Positions 32,810 through 41,214 of a stretch of 64,000 nt of DNA are shown in pieces. The first letter of the stretch is position 1, and every line of letters begins with the position of its first letter. Location of the stretch: contig JBCLLN010000001.1 of NCBI GenBank assembly GCA_039738635.1, forward strand, positions 44,909 through 108,908. Reading direction: 5' to 3'. Both the position numbers and the translations under genes were made by a program. The notes under the pieces were generated by a model, which was given only the letters and a program-made list of their open reading frames with translations, did not search any database and had not been told where the DNA came from. This DNA is from JBCLLP01 sp039738635. GTDB taxonomy: Bacteria > Patescibacteriota > Saccharimonadia > CAILAD01 > BJGX01.

Positions 32810-34368
32810 TGGCTAACCTCCACTGCGCTAAATAATAATTTGCCATTAAAGTCCGAGCGGATATCTATAACTTTAGCCTTTGGGAATTTGGCCTTGGTTA
32901 GCGTTATTAGCTTGTCGTGCTCATCGCCGGAGGAAATAATAATTAGCTTAGAGCCCCCAGATATTGGTAGCTCGGCTAGTTCTTGACTGCTTAGAAGCTG
33001 GTACTTAAGCTTCTTGTGGGTTAGGTATTGGATTGGATTGGCTTCATAGCCCCCCATAACGATATAATTAGCGGTGTTATTTTGTTGGCTCGTTATTAGG
33101 TATTTTGCGATCGTCACAGAGCCTTCATTGTAGGCCTCGTAGGTCTTAGGATCTTGGGCCCAGGCTACAAAGTACTGGCGATAGGCCAGCACTAGCGATA
33201 ACCCTAACAGTACGCATACAATTACTAACCCAAAGGTCCTGGCAAGCTTATTGATGGGGAAGGTCCTATACCAGATGAATAATAAATAATTAACTCCTAC
33301 ACCAGCTAAGATATAGACCGGCACAGCTGTGCCAATAGAGCGAAGGGCGTGGGGGAGTCCTTCGGCTGTCAATAGTGCTGGTAAAAGCATTGAACCAAAC
33401 ACAGCCAGCAATAATGCATAGCGAGGTTTATTAAAGTTAGTTAGGCATATTATAAGCCCCAGCAAGAACATAATACCCACAAATAAATTAAGTAGTGGCT
33501 GTCCTGCTAGATTATGGCGATTGTTTGCATCCCCCACATAGTGATATTGCAAAAGTGTCTTGGCAGTTCCGCTTAGGAGTGTTGGGATGGGCTGGCCATT
33601 GTTGAGATCCTTATTAAGAAAGCTAGTCCCCCCAGTCCTTGCTGTAGAGCCGCCTGGATCCTTAAGTGTTGTAACAATCAGTGGCGTCATAACCAGCCCA
33701 AATACCACCAGGCTCAACACTAACTTCTTCCAGTGCTCCCCGAGCCACTTTCTGCGAAAAATTAGCATATAGATTGCACCCCCAAATATTGCCGTGATAA
33801 TCATTGCAAAGGCAGTGTAAGTATAAAAACCAAGCCCCAATGAGATGCCCGCTAAAACATAAAAAATAGCTTTATTGGTCTTATAGGCTTTGGCACCAAA
33901 GAGCATTACCAGCCCAATAAATAGTGGTACCAAGCTAGCCCTAAAGCCATCACGCTGAATAGTCACCACCCAAGGGCTAATGGCAAAAAGGAAGGCCGTA
34001 ATAAGTGCTGTGCGGCGGCTAAACCACTCTTTAGTGGCAAAAAATATTACAATTACACTGAGTACTCCAAAGAGAGCTGGCGCGATTCTTAGGGCAAGAA
34101 TAGTATTGCCCATAGCATACACGAAAATGGCTTGCAGATAAAAGAACAGTGCTTCCCTAGGCCCATTGGTGTCATATATTATTCTCCAGTCGCGGTTTTC
34201 TAAAATTCTAAAGATGTCTAGACCATTGGCTGCCTCGTCTGGATGAAGGCCTGGTGGTAGGCTATTGAGTTGATAGAATCTAAAAAACACTGCCAATAAT
34301 ACAATTGCTAACAATAATATCCCTGACCAATATTTCTTAATAAAGTTTTGGATCTTATTTTTTTTCAT
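32806..34368 (-). CDS. GT39/ArnT-like membrane glycosyltransferase, second copy
   Basis: The 520-residue protein has about 12 hydrophobic helices, the external-loop acidic pair in LHPDEAANG, and NGPREALFFYL, as expected for lipid-linked-sugar transferases. The last 100 residues are soluble and exported. It overlaps the GT2 gene (ATGA-type) and the GtrA gene, so the four genes form one surface-glycosylation operon. The acceptor is unknown. Confidence 0.82.
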   Translation of the reverse strand: MKKNKIQNFIKKYWSGILLLAIVLLAVFFRFYQLNSLPPGLHPDEAANGLDIFRILENRDWRIIYDTNGPREALFFYLQAIFVYAMGNTILALRIAPALFGVLSVIVIFFATKEWFSRRTALITAFLFAISPWVVTIQRDGFRASLVPLFIGLVMLFGAKAYKTNKAIFYVLAGISLGLGFYTYTAFAMIITAIFGGAIYMLIFRRKWLGEHWKKLVLSLVVFGLVMTPLIVTTLKDPGGSTARTGGTSFLNKDLNNGQPIPTLLSGTAKTLLQYHYVGDANNRHNLAGQPLLNLFVGIMFLLGLIICLTNFNKPRYALLLAVFGSMLLPALLTAEGLPHALRSIGTAVPVYILAGVGVNYLLFIWYRTFPINKLARTFGLVIVCVLLGLSLVLAYRQYFVAWAQDPKTYEAYNEGSVTIAKYLITSQQNNTANYIVMGGYEANPIQYLTHKKLKYQLLSSQELAELPISGGSKLIIISSGDEHDKLITLTKAKFPKAKVIDIRSDFNGKLLFSAVEVSQ

Positions 34369-34889
34369 CGCTTAAACACCAAATATTTATATGCTAGGTA
34401 GTTATAAACAAATACAATAGCGACTGCTCCAGCCAGGGCTACATTAGCAGTGTAGAAGGCTTGATCCATGGGTAAATATAATGCTTGACCAATAGAGTAG
34501 GCAACACTAGATGGCCATTGCCAACTCTGCGTGAAAAAACTCAAAATTGGTGGTCTTATGGCATAGAGCCCAAAGGTTGTAACAACAAAAAACATCACAA
34601 TGCCAGAGATTCCGACATTCTTAGACTTAAAAGTGAAACGCTGATTAAAAATAAAGCTATTAATCATCGCCAATGTGCCAGAAATTACTCCAGCAATTAT
34701 CAGTCCGGTTATGGCTAGGCCAAAGATACTAAAAAATTCTTCATTTTGTGGCAAAGTGGTGCGAATTAGGATATTTAATACTGAAAAATCTATTAAGGTA
34801 TTGAGCACCCCAACTAAACCAAAGCGACCAACTTGGGCCACCTCAGAGTGTTTTGGAGAAGATTTAGATTTTAGATTTTTATCACTCAT
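34365..34889 (-). CDS. GtrA-family membrane protein
   Basis: ATG 34889 gives about 174 residues. The GtrA signature is VGRFGLVGVLNTLIDFSVLN followed by three more helices, and the C-terminal FVYNYLAYKYLVFKR. GtrA proteins help move polyprenyl-phosphate-linked sugars across the membrane, fitting the adjacent GT2 and GT39-like genes. A TATAAT box lies about 15 bases upstream of the chosen start (minus strand, near 34905). Confidence 0.85.
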   Translation of the reverse strand: MSDKNLKSKSSPKHSEVAQVGRFGLVGVLNTLIDFSVLNILIRTTLPQNEEFFSIFGLAITGLIIAGVISGTLAMINSFIFNQRFTFKSKNVGISGIVMFFVVTTFGLYAIRPPILSFFTQSWQWPSSVAYSIGQALYLPMDQAFYTANVALAGAVAIVFVYNYLAYKYLVFKR

Positions 34890-34936
34890 AACACTTATGT
34901 ATTTATTATACCCCACACTAGCTAGATGCCCTATAG

Positions 34937-36292
34937 CTAGTTTTTAGCTCTATCAATAGACCTAAAAAGCGTCTGCTCGGGTTGGAAAAATAGTTCTACA
35001 TTACCCGTTGGGCCATTGCGGTGTTTTTTGATGAGTATATCGGCGATGTTTTTCTTGTCTGTTTCTTTATCATAGTAATCCTCTCTATAAATAAACATCA
35101 CTACATCGGCATCCTGCTCGATAGATCCAGAGTCGCGTAAGTCTGATAGCTGGGGAATCTTAGGCGAGCGTTGCTCGACAGAACGCGATAACTGCGATAG
35201 TGCGATAACGGGCACATTAAGCTCACGGGCAAGGCCTTTGAGCCCACGGGTGATCTCGGAAATTTCTTGCACCCGGTTTTCACCAGAATTACGCCCACTC
35301 ATTAGCTGTAAGTAATCAATTACAAGTAGCCCTAGGTCATGTTCGGACTGTAAGCGTCTAGCCTTAGTGCGCATCTCCATAACATTAGCCATAGCTGAAT
35401 CATCAATAAATATTGGTGCCTCTGCCAAAATCCCCATAGCCTTATTAATTTTTTCAAAATCCTTATCTTCGAGGTTACCTGTTCGTAATTTCCAGCTATC
35501 TATCCCCGCCTCAGATGCTAGTAGGCGGTCTATTAATTGCTCCTTACTCATCTCTAGACTAAATACACCAACCGGTACGCCTTCCTTGGTGGCGACATTT
35601 TGGGCAATATTAAGCGCTAAGCTGGTCTTGCCCATACTAGGACGAGCAGCAATTATAATTAAATCGGACTTTTGAAGGCCAGCTAGGATATTATCAATTC
35701 CTTTAAAACCAGTAGGGACTCCCCGCAGACTGCCCTTGTCCTTGTGCAAGCTATCGAGCCTATCAAAGCTCTCTACGAGCACATCTTTGATGGATACAAA
35801 GTTTTGGCGGAGGTGCTTTTGGCTAACATCAAAGAGTGTTTTTTCGGCATTGTCTAATAATGTATCAAGCTGCTGATCCTCATCGTAGGCCATGGTGTTA
35901 ATTTGGCTGGCTGCTTCAATTAACCTCCTGAGAGTGGCTTTCTGGGCAACAATTTGGGCATACTGTATGACATGGGAGGCTGTAGGAACGCCATTAACTA
36001 GCTCTGTTAAATAGCTAGCCCCCCCAATGTCTTTGAGCGCTGATTGTTTTTCTAATTGTTCCGATAGGGTCACGATATCTACAGGCTCGCGTTTTTCATA
36101 TAGCCGCAAAATAGCTTCAAATATTAAGCCATTTTTTTCAACATAAAAATCACCAATATGCACGATGTCGGCTATTTTTATGATGGCATCCTTATCTAGC
36201 AATAATGAGCCCACTAGGCTAGCCTCGGCCTGTGGATTCTGGGGTGGTAGCTTAGCGCTAAGCACATCCTTGACACTGATATTTTTAGCCAT
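34937..36292 (-). CDS. dnaB: Replicative DNA helicase
   Basis: The 451-residue protein has the DnaB N-terminal domain (PQNPQAEASLVGSLLLD), Walker A ARPSMGKTSLALNIA, Walker B LLVIDYLQLM, and SQLSRSVEQR with SDLRDSGSIEQDAD. It unwinds DNA ahead of the replisome. It overlaps dnaX by 8 nt, an arrangement that would co-produce helicase and clamp loader. Confidence 0.97.
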   Translation of the reverse strand: MAKNISVKDVLSAKLPPQNPQAEASLVGSLLLDKDAIIKIADIVHIGDFYVEKNGLIFEAILRLYEKREPVDIVTLSEQLEKQSALKDIGGASYLTELVNGVPTASHVIQYAQIVAQKATLRRLIEAASQINTMAYDEDQQLDTLLDNAEKTLFDVSQKHLRQNFVSIKDVLVESFDRLDSLHKDKGSLRGVPTGFKGIDNILAGLQKSDLIIIAARPSMGKTSLALNIAQNVATKEGVPVGVFSLEMSKEQLIDRLLASEAGIDSWKLRTGNLEDKDFEKINKAMGILAEAPIFIDDSAMANVMEMRTKARRLQSEHDLGLLVIDYLQLMSGRNSGENRVQEISEITRGLKGLARELNVPVIALSQLSRSVEQRSPKIPQLSDLRDSGSIEQDADVVMFIYREDYYDKETDKKNIADILIKKHRNGPTGNVELFFQPEQTLFRSIDRAKN

Positions 36293-37709
36293 CTATAACC
36301 TCCCCGCCAAGTATGGCCATGGCTGAGCTAACTAGATCCTGGGTAGCATTTTCTGTGGTATGATTTGGGGTAGGCACAAGCTCGGTAACTAAATGCATAC
36401 TATGGCCATAGACCTTGCTAAAGGCTTTCTCAACTAGGCTGGTGTTATGAGCCTCAGAGACTCTGTCCTTATGGAAGCTAAAACGACACTTGACCCTAAT
36501 CTCTGTGCCATTAACGCTCATTTCCGAGCCCATAAGTACGGCATAAAGTGAATTATTGTGGTTTTTTATTACACTGAGAGATTTAATCAGTTGCTCCTCT
36601 TGTTTAACGCTCGATGGTACTATAGTGGGCAATATGGGGCTAGCGGGGTGGGTGCCGACTGGTGAGATAACTCTGCTGGGTGTGGATTTTATCTGTTCTA
36701 ACTCTGGGGCTAGCTTGAACGAGGTAGGAGCTAATAATGATTGGCTTGATCTGGCTAGCCCGACCTGCAAGACAAGCTGTGGTAGGCTGGAATGGCGCAT
36801 ATTTGCTTGAGCCCAATGTAGATTCTCGGCAGTTTGAATTAAAAAAGCACTATCATGGGTTTTGCCTTCTAATAAAAGAGCTTGGATGTGATCAAGCATT
36901 TGTTGGGTTAGGAGTGAGGCATCGGCACCAATATTAAATAAATCCTGCAGTAAGGAAACTACTTTATTTATATCATGGCTTTTACTGGCATCAAATATCT
37001 GCTCTATTCTGCTGGTGTCTTGAAGGCCAGTAAAATTAGCCAGTATATCAACGGTAATGGGCCCATCAAGAGTTGATATTTGATCTAGGAGGTTGATGGC
37101 GTCCCTAAAACCACCTCGGCTGATTGTGGTGATTAGCTCTAGGGCGTTATCATCGATATCGATTTTTTCTTGCTTAGCAATATAGCGCAAATGCTTGGTC
37201 ATAGCAGCAGGTGGAATGGACCTAAAGTCAAATCTCTGCGTTCTGGATATGATAGTTGCTGGGAGTTTATGGGCTTCAGTGGTAGCAAAAATAAAAACCA
37301 CATGAGCTGGAGGTTCTTCTAGTGTTTTGAGGAGGGCATTGAAGGCTGGGGTAGTGAGCATATGCACCTCATCAATAATATAAACCTTATACTCTAGCCT
37401 GGCTGGTAAAACTTGGACTTTTTCTCGGAGGCTTCTGATTTCGTCGATACCCCGATTACTAGCGCCATCTATCTCAATAATGTCCAAGTAGTCGGCTATG
37501 ACATCGTCCTTGCCTAGACCGTTGAGCTGTTTCGCGATAAGCCTGGCGATGGTTGTCTTACCTACTCCTCTTGGCCCAGTCAGTAGATAAGCATGGCTAT
37601 GCTTGCCAGATGAAATTGCATTAGTAAGCGTGCCCACGACATGCTCCTGGCCGACTACTTGGGCAAATTCAGCCGAACGGTATTTGCGATATAGAGCCAA
37701 ATTAGACAA
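36285..37709 (-). CDS. dnaX: DNA polymerase III gamma/tau subunit, lacking the zinc finger
   Basis: TTG 37709 is preferred (GGGAGGT just upstream), giving SNLALYRKYR at the N-terminus; ATG 37724 is the alternative. The clamp-loader ATPase has GPRGVGKTTIARL, YIIDEVHML and the SRTQRFDF sensor. Normally a four-Cys zinc module sits between Walker A and DVIEIDAASN; here that stretch (KQLNGLGKDDVIADYLD) is short and has no Cys. The C-terminus is brief, so only gamma-like and short tau functions are expected. Confidence 0.94.
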   Translation of the reverse strand: MSNLALYRKYRSAEFAQVVGQEHVVGTLTNAISSGKHSHAYLLTGPRGVGKTTIARLIAKQLNGLGKDDVIADYLDIIEIDGASNRGIDEIRSLREKVQVLPARLEYKVYIIDEVHMLTTPAFNALLKTLEEPPAHVVFIFATTEAHKLPATIISRTQRFDFRSIPPAAMTKHLRYIAKQEKIDIDDNALELITTISRGGFRDAINLLDQISTLDGPITVDILANFTGLQDTSRIEQIFDASKSHDINKVVSLLQDLFNIGADASLLTQQMLDHIQALLLEGKTHDSAFLIQTAENLHWAQANMRHSSLPQLVLQVGLARSSQSLLAPTSFKLAPELEQIKSTPSRVISPVGTHPASPILPTIVPSSVKQEEQLIKSLSVIKNHNNSLYAVLMGSEMSVNGTEIRVKCRFSFHKDRVSEAHNTSLVEKAFSKVYGHSMHLVTELVPTPNHTTENATQDLVSSAMAILGGEVIDG

Positions 37710-37767
37710 AATTACCTCCCTCATTCCATTTCATTATAGCTGATTAGAGAGCTATTTTATAGATAAA

Positions 37768-38310
37768 TTATACAGTAGAGATTAGAGCTTCAATAGCTGC
37801 CCAGGTGGCCTCGGAGTTGGCAGGGACTACAATGGTAACTTCATCGCCTGATTGAGCTTTAAAGTAGGTAACGCTAGCGTACAAGACTCGATATTGTCTA
37901 TCGGCTACAACTGCTACATACTGGCCGTTTTCAAGCGACATCTTAGCAATTATTTTCTTTCGCTCCACAGGACCAATTTGCTTGTATATAAAGCTTCCAT
38001 CTTGGGCGATAGTGAGCTTTAGGGTATCGCCTTCTACTAATTTGGATTTAGAGGCATAATTAGCGGGTACTGGATAAGCCTTAGAGTCAGGGCCAATCAT
38101 ATTCTGACCATCAAACTGGCCTTCGATAATTTTACCTACCGAATCTTGGGAACCCGGCTGAACAATATTTTGTTTTTTAGGCTTGGGAAGATCGCTGGAG
38201 CTAATACCAAGTTTTTTAAGCTCACCTTCTACCTGCTTAATGGTATCCTGAGCCAATTGCATTTGTACTGCTAAATTTTGCAATACTTGTTGTTTATCTT
38301 TATCCTTCAT
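37768..38310 (-). CDS. Conserved-looking hypothetical protein with coiled coil
   Basis: The 180-residue product starts with an amphipathic coiled coil (about 5-35), a Pro/Lys-rich linker, then a beta-rich domain beginning GKIIEGQFDGQNMIGPDSK with GDTLKLTI, and a C-terminal segment. It resembles a family I associate with CPR genomes but cannot name. It lies between rplL and dnaX in a housekeeping array. Confidence 0.7.
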   Translation of the reverse strand: MKDKDKQQVLQNLAVQMQLAQDTIKQVEGELKKLGISSSDLPKPKKQNIVQPGSQDSVGKIIEGQFDGQNMIGPDSKAYPVPANYASKSKLVEGDTLKLTIAQDGSFIYKQIGPVERKKIIAKMSLENGQYVAVVADRQYRVLYASVTYFKAQSGDEVTIVVPANSEATWAAIEALISTV

Positions 38311-38508
38311 TTTGTTTGCCTACCTTACATAAATTACTTTTGCTAATAGTGTAGCAAAGAAAAGCCTAAATGCCAAACAAATGTAGTGGTTCACTTGCAT
38401 CGTGGACACTTCACTCTCTAGTTTGGCCCTGTACTCGTCTGGTGTCAAATAGCCCAAAAGTAACAGAGGGCTGTCCTCTATCTGGAAGAGGACAGTCCTC
38501 TATCTCTA

Positions 38509-38554
38509 CTACAACTATAAAAAAGACCCCGAAGGGTCTTTTTTATAGTTGTAG
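38509..38554 (-). terminator. Long bidirectional terminator of the rplJL operon
   Basis: A perfect 21-bp stem with loop CGAA; the inner part is AAAAAAGACCC/GGGTCTTTTTT. Confidence 0.95.
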
Positions 38555-38560
38555 CAATTA

Positions 38561-38587
38561 AGGGCTTACTGTAATTCTACAGTAGCG
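38561..38587 (-). repeat. Duplicate of the rplL 3' end
   Basis: 27 bases identical to 38632-38658, the last codons and stop of rplL, 71 bp apart. A tandem duplication remnant. Confidence 0.9.
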
Positions 38588-38636
38588 TCCTTCGACACGT
38601 CTTCGACCGTGACCTCAGACCAAATCGGCTCAGGGC

Positions 38637-39116
38637 TTACTGTAATTCTACAGTAGCGCCGGCTGCTTCAAGCTTTTTCTTGGCTTCTTCGGCTTCTACG
38701 GCAGGGACATCTTCTTTGACCATTTTAGGGGCGCTGTCTACTACGGCCTTGCTTTCAGCTAAGCCAAGTCCAGATACTTCACGGACAGCCTTGATGGCAT
38801 CAATTTTCTTCTCACCGGCAGCAATTAACATCACATTATACGAGCTCTTAGTTTCGGGGGCATCATCTTCGTCGCCTGTGGCCGGGCCAGTTTCGACCAC
38901 GGCTGCTGGAGCGCTCGCACTAACGCCAAAATGACCTTCTAAGACCTTAACTAATTCAGCTAGGTCAAGAACGCTTAACTCTGCGATTTGGTCAACTAGA
39001 GCCTTAAACTTTTTTGGTATAATTGTCTTTTCTTGCTTAGAATCCTCTGGCGCAGCAGAAGCTTCTTTCACGACCTCTTCTTTTGGTTGATCTTTCTTTG
39101 TAGTTTCCTCGGACAT
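38637..39116 (-). CDS. rplL: 50S ribosomal protein L7/L12
   Basis: The stalk protein that recruits translation factors. ATG 39116 (MSEETTKK) is chosen because the longer frame overlaps rplJ. An acidic/Lys-rich N-terminal extension of about 35 residues precedes the dimerisation helices (IAELSVLDLAELVKVLE). The C-terminal domain is intact: AAGEKKIDAIKAVREVSGLG, LAESKAVVDSAPKMVKE. At 159 residues it is longer than the usual 120-130. Confidence 0.95.
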   Translation of the reverse strand: MSEETTKKDQPKEEVVKEASAAPEDSKQEKTIIPKKFKALVDQIAELSVLDLAELVKVLEGHFGVSASAPAAVVETGPATGDEDDAPETKSSYNVMLIAAGEKKIDAIKAVREVSGLGLAESKAVVDSAPKMVKEDVPAVEAEEAKKKLEAAGATVELQ

Positions 39117-39117
39117 T

Positions 39118-39648
39118 TTACGCTTTTCCTTTCTTTTCCTGAATGGCACCTAGGGCATACAGGAATTGGGTTATATTACCGTTTAATACTCTTACAAAAC
39201 CACTAAGCGGGGCGGCAATTGTTCCTACAACTTGAGCGATTAGAACATCACGGCTGGGAAGCTTAGCTAGCTCCAAGACGACCTCACGGCTAAGAGTCTC
39301 GCCAGACTCATTGATCGCACCTAGGATATTAAGCTTTTGATTATCCTTGGCAAAATCTGCAATTATCTTGCAGGTTTGGGCTTCGTCATTACCAAAGGCG
39401 ATGGCCATTGGGCCAGAGAATACCGATGTATCGGCATCCTTGAGATTGGTGTTAGCGATAGCAACTTTTATTAAGGTGTTTTTACTCACCTTATAGCTTA
39501 TATCTGCCTCTCGCAAATTATTGCGCAATTGACTTATAGCTGAGACATTTAATCCTCGGTAGTCAGTCATAACGGCAATCTTACTAGCAGAAAAGGCCTC
39601 AGCTAGGGCAGCTACATCAGCTTCTTTTTGCTCACGCGTCTTTGCCAT
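39118..39648 (-). CDS. rplJ: 50S ribosomal protein L10
   Basis: L10 anchors L7/L12 to the ribosome. The 176-residue protein has the typical DYRGLNVSAISQLRNNLRE and VSKNTLIKVAI segments, and a C-terminal helix for L7/L12 binding. It is separated from rplL by one base. The leader upstream folds into an L10-type autoregulatory element. Confidence 0.96.
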   Translation of the reverse strand: MAKTREQKEADVAALAEAFSASKIAVMTDYRGLNVSAISQLRNNLREADISYKVSKNTLIKVAIANTNLKDADTSVFSGPMAIAFGNDEAQTCKIIADFAKDNQKLNILGAINESGETLSREVVLELAKLPSRDVLIAQVVGTIAAPLSGFVRVLNGNITQFLYALGAIQEKKGKA

Positions 39649-39679
39649 AGGCTCTCTCCAATACTTTTTAGTTAATGTG

Positions 39680-39810
39680 CTTGATTACCAAACAAAAAAA
39701 TCTTTGGACTAAGCCAAAGAATCTAAAGTTTGAAAATCTATTTAAAAGATTTGTAACCTCTTGCTAGCAAATTTAAGTCTTTTGAACTGCTACAGTCTTT
39801 GGTAATCAAG
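39680..39810 (-). promoter_or_regulatory. Ribosomal protein L10 leader with attenuator
   Basis: On the minus strand CTTGATTACCAAA (39798-39810) pairs perfectly over 13 bp with TTTGGTAATCAAG (39680-39692), enclosing AGACTGTAGC and GCTAGCAAGAGG elements. A terminator, TCTTTGG-CTTAGT-CCAAAGA plus seven Ts (39694-39720), lies inside. L10 binding is expected to switch expression of rplJ-rplL. Confidence 0.7.
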
Positions 39811-39861
39811 AATAATTCTAACAGATATGCATAAATATATCAAGCTATTGCTAGGTAGCCT

Positions 39862-41112
39862 CTATTCGTACCACCAAGCCAGGCTTGTTGCTAGCTTACT
39901 GGAATAGTCTTGGAGTGCGCTAGAATCTATCTTGCCAAGGATAGCTTCGGCTAATACTTGGCCCAAACCGTTGGCCTGCGCAATACTTAATCCACGGCTA
40001 GTGAGGGCTGGCATACCTAGCCTTAGGCCACCTGGCTTCCATGGCGACTTAACATCGTTGGGTATGGCATTGCGGTTGGTGATGACCCCACAGGACTCTA
40101 GCCTCTGTTGAAGCTCCAAGCTATCAACATTCTCTGGCAACTTACAAAGGGTAAGGTGGTTTTGTGACTTAGCAGTAAGCTCTACTCCCCCACCCACCAA
40201 GCCATCTTCTAGCGCGCGAGTATTAGCCAGAACGCTTGCAATATAATTTTTAAAGGGTAGCTTATCTGGGTATTTGTCCTGATTGAGAGCCTCAAGTAAG
40301 CACTGCCCTACGGCGGCTATTTGATTCAGATGCGGACCCCCGCTTGTTCCTGGGAAGACAGTCTTATTGATAGCAGAGATATGGTCATTCTTAGCGAACA
40401 ATAATGCTGATCTGGGACCTCTAAGAGTTTTGTGGGTGGTGGTGGTCACAAAGTCCGCTCCGCTATCACCGCTAACAAATGGACTGCTGTGCTCCCCTAC
40501 CGCTACCAAGCCTGCGATGTGCGCGATATCAGCTAGCACCAAGCAACCGTGCCGATGAGCAATTTGGCAGTATTGCTCAAATTCATACTTTCTGGGGTAT
40601 GAAGAAAATCCCAGTACCACTAGCTTAGGTTTGTATTCTAGAATTTTTTTATTAAAATCATCAACATCTAGCTCGTAGCCATCTGGGCCACGGCTAAGAT
40701 GATAGGATTGGTGCTTAAAAAATTTTAGGTAACTGCTGGTGGAATGTAGGTGGCTAAGATGCCCTCCACTAGCCAAATCAAGGCTTAGAACCGTATCGCC
40801 TAGATTTAGGACCGTCAAATAAACCATTGCATTGGCTGGGCTACCCGATAAAACCTGGACATTCACTCTGTATTCACCAGTTGGGTCAAAGAGTTCTAAC
40901 GCTCTAGATTGCACAAACTCCTCCAACTCATCTGATAAAACATTGCCCGCATAGTAGCGCTGGCCAGGATAACCTTCGGCATATTTATCATTCCAGATAG
41001 ATCCCAGTAGGCTTAGTACTTTAGGGCTAGGGTAATTCTCTGAGGCAATCAGATTAAGGCTATTTTTCTGACGCTGTGACTCGGCTTGAGTTAATTCAAA
41101 TATTTTGTTCAT
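39862..41112 (-). CDS. glyA: Serine hydroxymethyltransferase
   Basis: This PLP enzyme interconverts serine and glycine and charges tetrahydrofolate with a one-carbon unit. Family motifs: NLIASENYPSP, YAEGYPGQRYYAG, ADIAHIAGL, and the PLP lysine in TTTHKTLRGPR. At 416 residues it is full length. A TATAAT box eight bases before the ATG suggests a leaderless transcript. It neighbours thyX; the two link through methylene-tetrahydrofolate. Confidence 0.97.
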   Translation of the reverse strand: MNKIFELTQAESQRQKNSLNLIASENYPSPKVLSLLGSIWNDKYAEGYPGQRYYAGNVLSDELEEFVQSRALELFDPTGEYRVNVQVLSGSPANAMVYLTVLNLGDTVLSLDLASGGHLSHLHSTSSYLKFFKHQSYHLSRGPDGYELDVDDFNKKILEYKPKLVVLGFSSYPRKYEFEQYCQIAHRHGCLVLADIAHIAGLVAVGEHSSPFVSGDSGADFVTTTTHKTLRGPRSALLFAKNDHISAINKTVFPGTSGGPHLNQIAAVGQCLLEALNQDKYPDKLPFKNYIASVLANTRALEDGLVGGGVELTAKSQNHLTLCKLPENVDSLELQQRLESCGVITNRNAIPNDVKSPWKPGGLRLGMPALTSRGLSIAQANGLGQVLAEAILGKIDSSALQDYSSKLATSLAWWYE

Positions 41113-41120
41113 AAGTTTAT

Positions 41121-41126
41121 ATTATA
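41121..41126 (-). promoter_or_regulatory. TATAAT box of glyA
   Basis: Eight bases upstream of the ATG on the minus strand. Confidence 0.6.
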
Positions 41127-41137
41127 CATCAAAATAA

Positions 41138-41168
41138 TTATAGCCCTCAGATATTCCGAAGGCTATAA
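41138..41168 (-). terminator. Terminator of the thyX-like gene
   Basis: TTATAGCC/GGCTATAA, 8 bp, with a 15-base loop, followed by TTATTTTG on the minus strand. Confidence 0.6.
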
Positions 41169-41214
41169 ATAAATTGCTTTAAGTAGAATCAATCTTTTAA
41201 AAGATAACTAATGA

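Larger units (their letters stand above)
38311..38636. other. Repeat-rich gap between the rplL stop and the next gene
   Basis: This 326-bp gap holds tandem palindromes at 38465-38483 and 38487-38505 (AGAGGGCTGTCCTCTATCT and its variant AGAGGACAGTCCTCTATCT), the large terminator at 38509-38554, and a duplicate of the rplL 3' end (38561-38587). No gene is visible. Confidence 0.8.
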
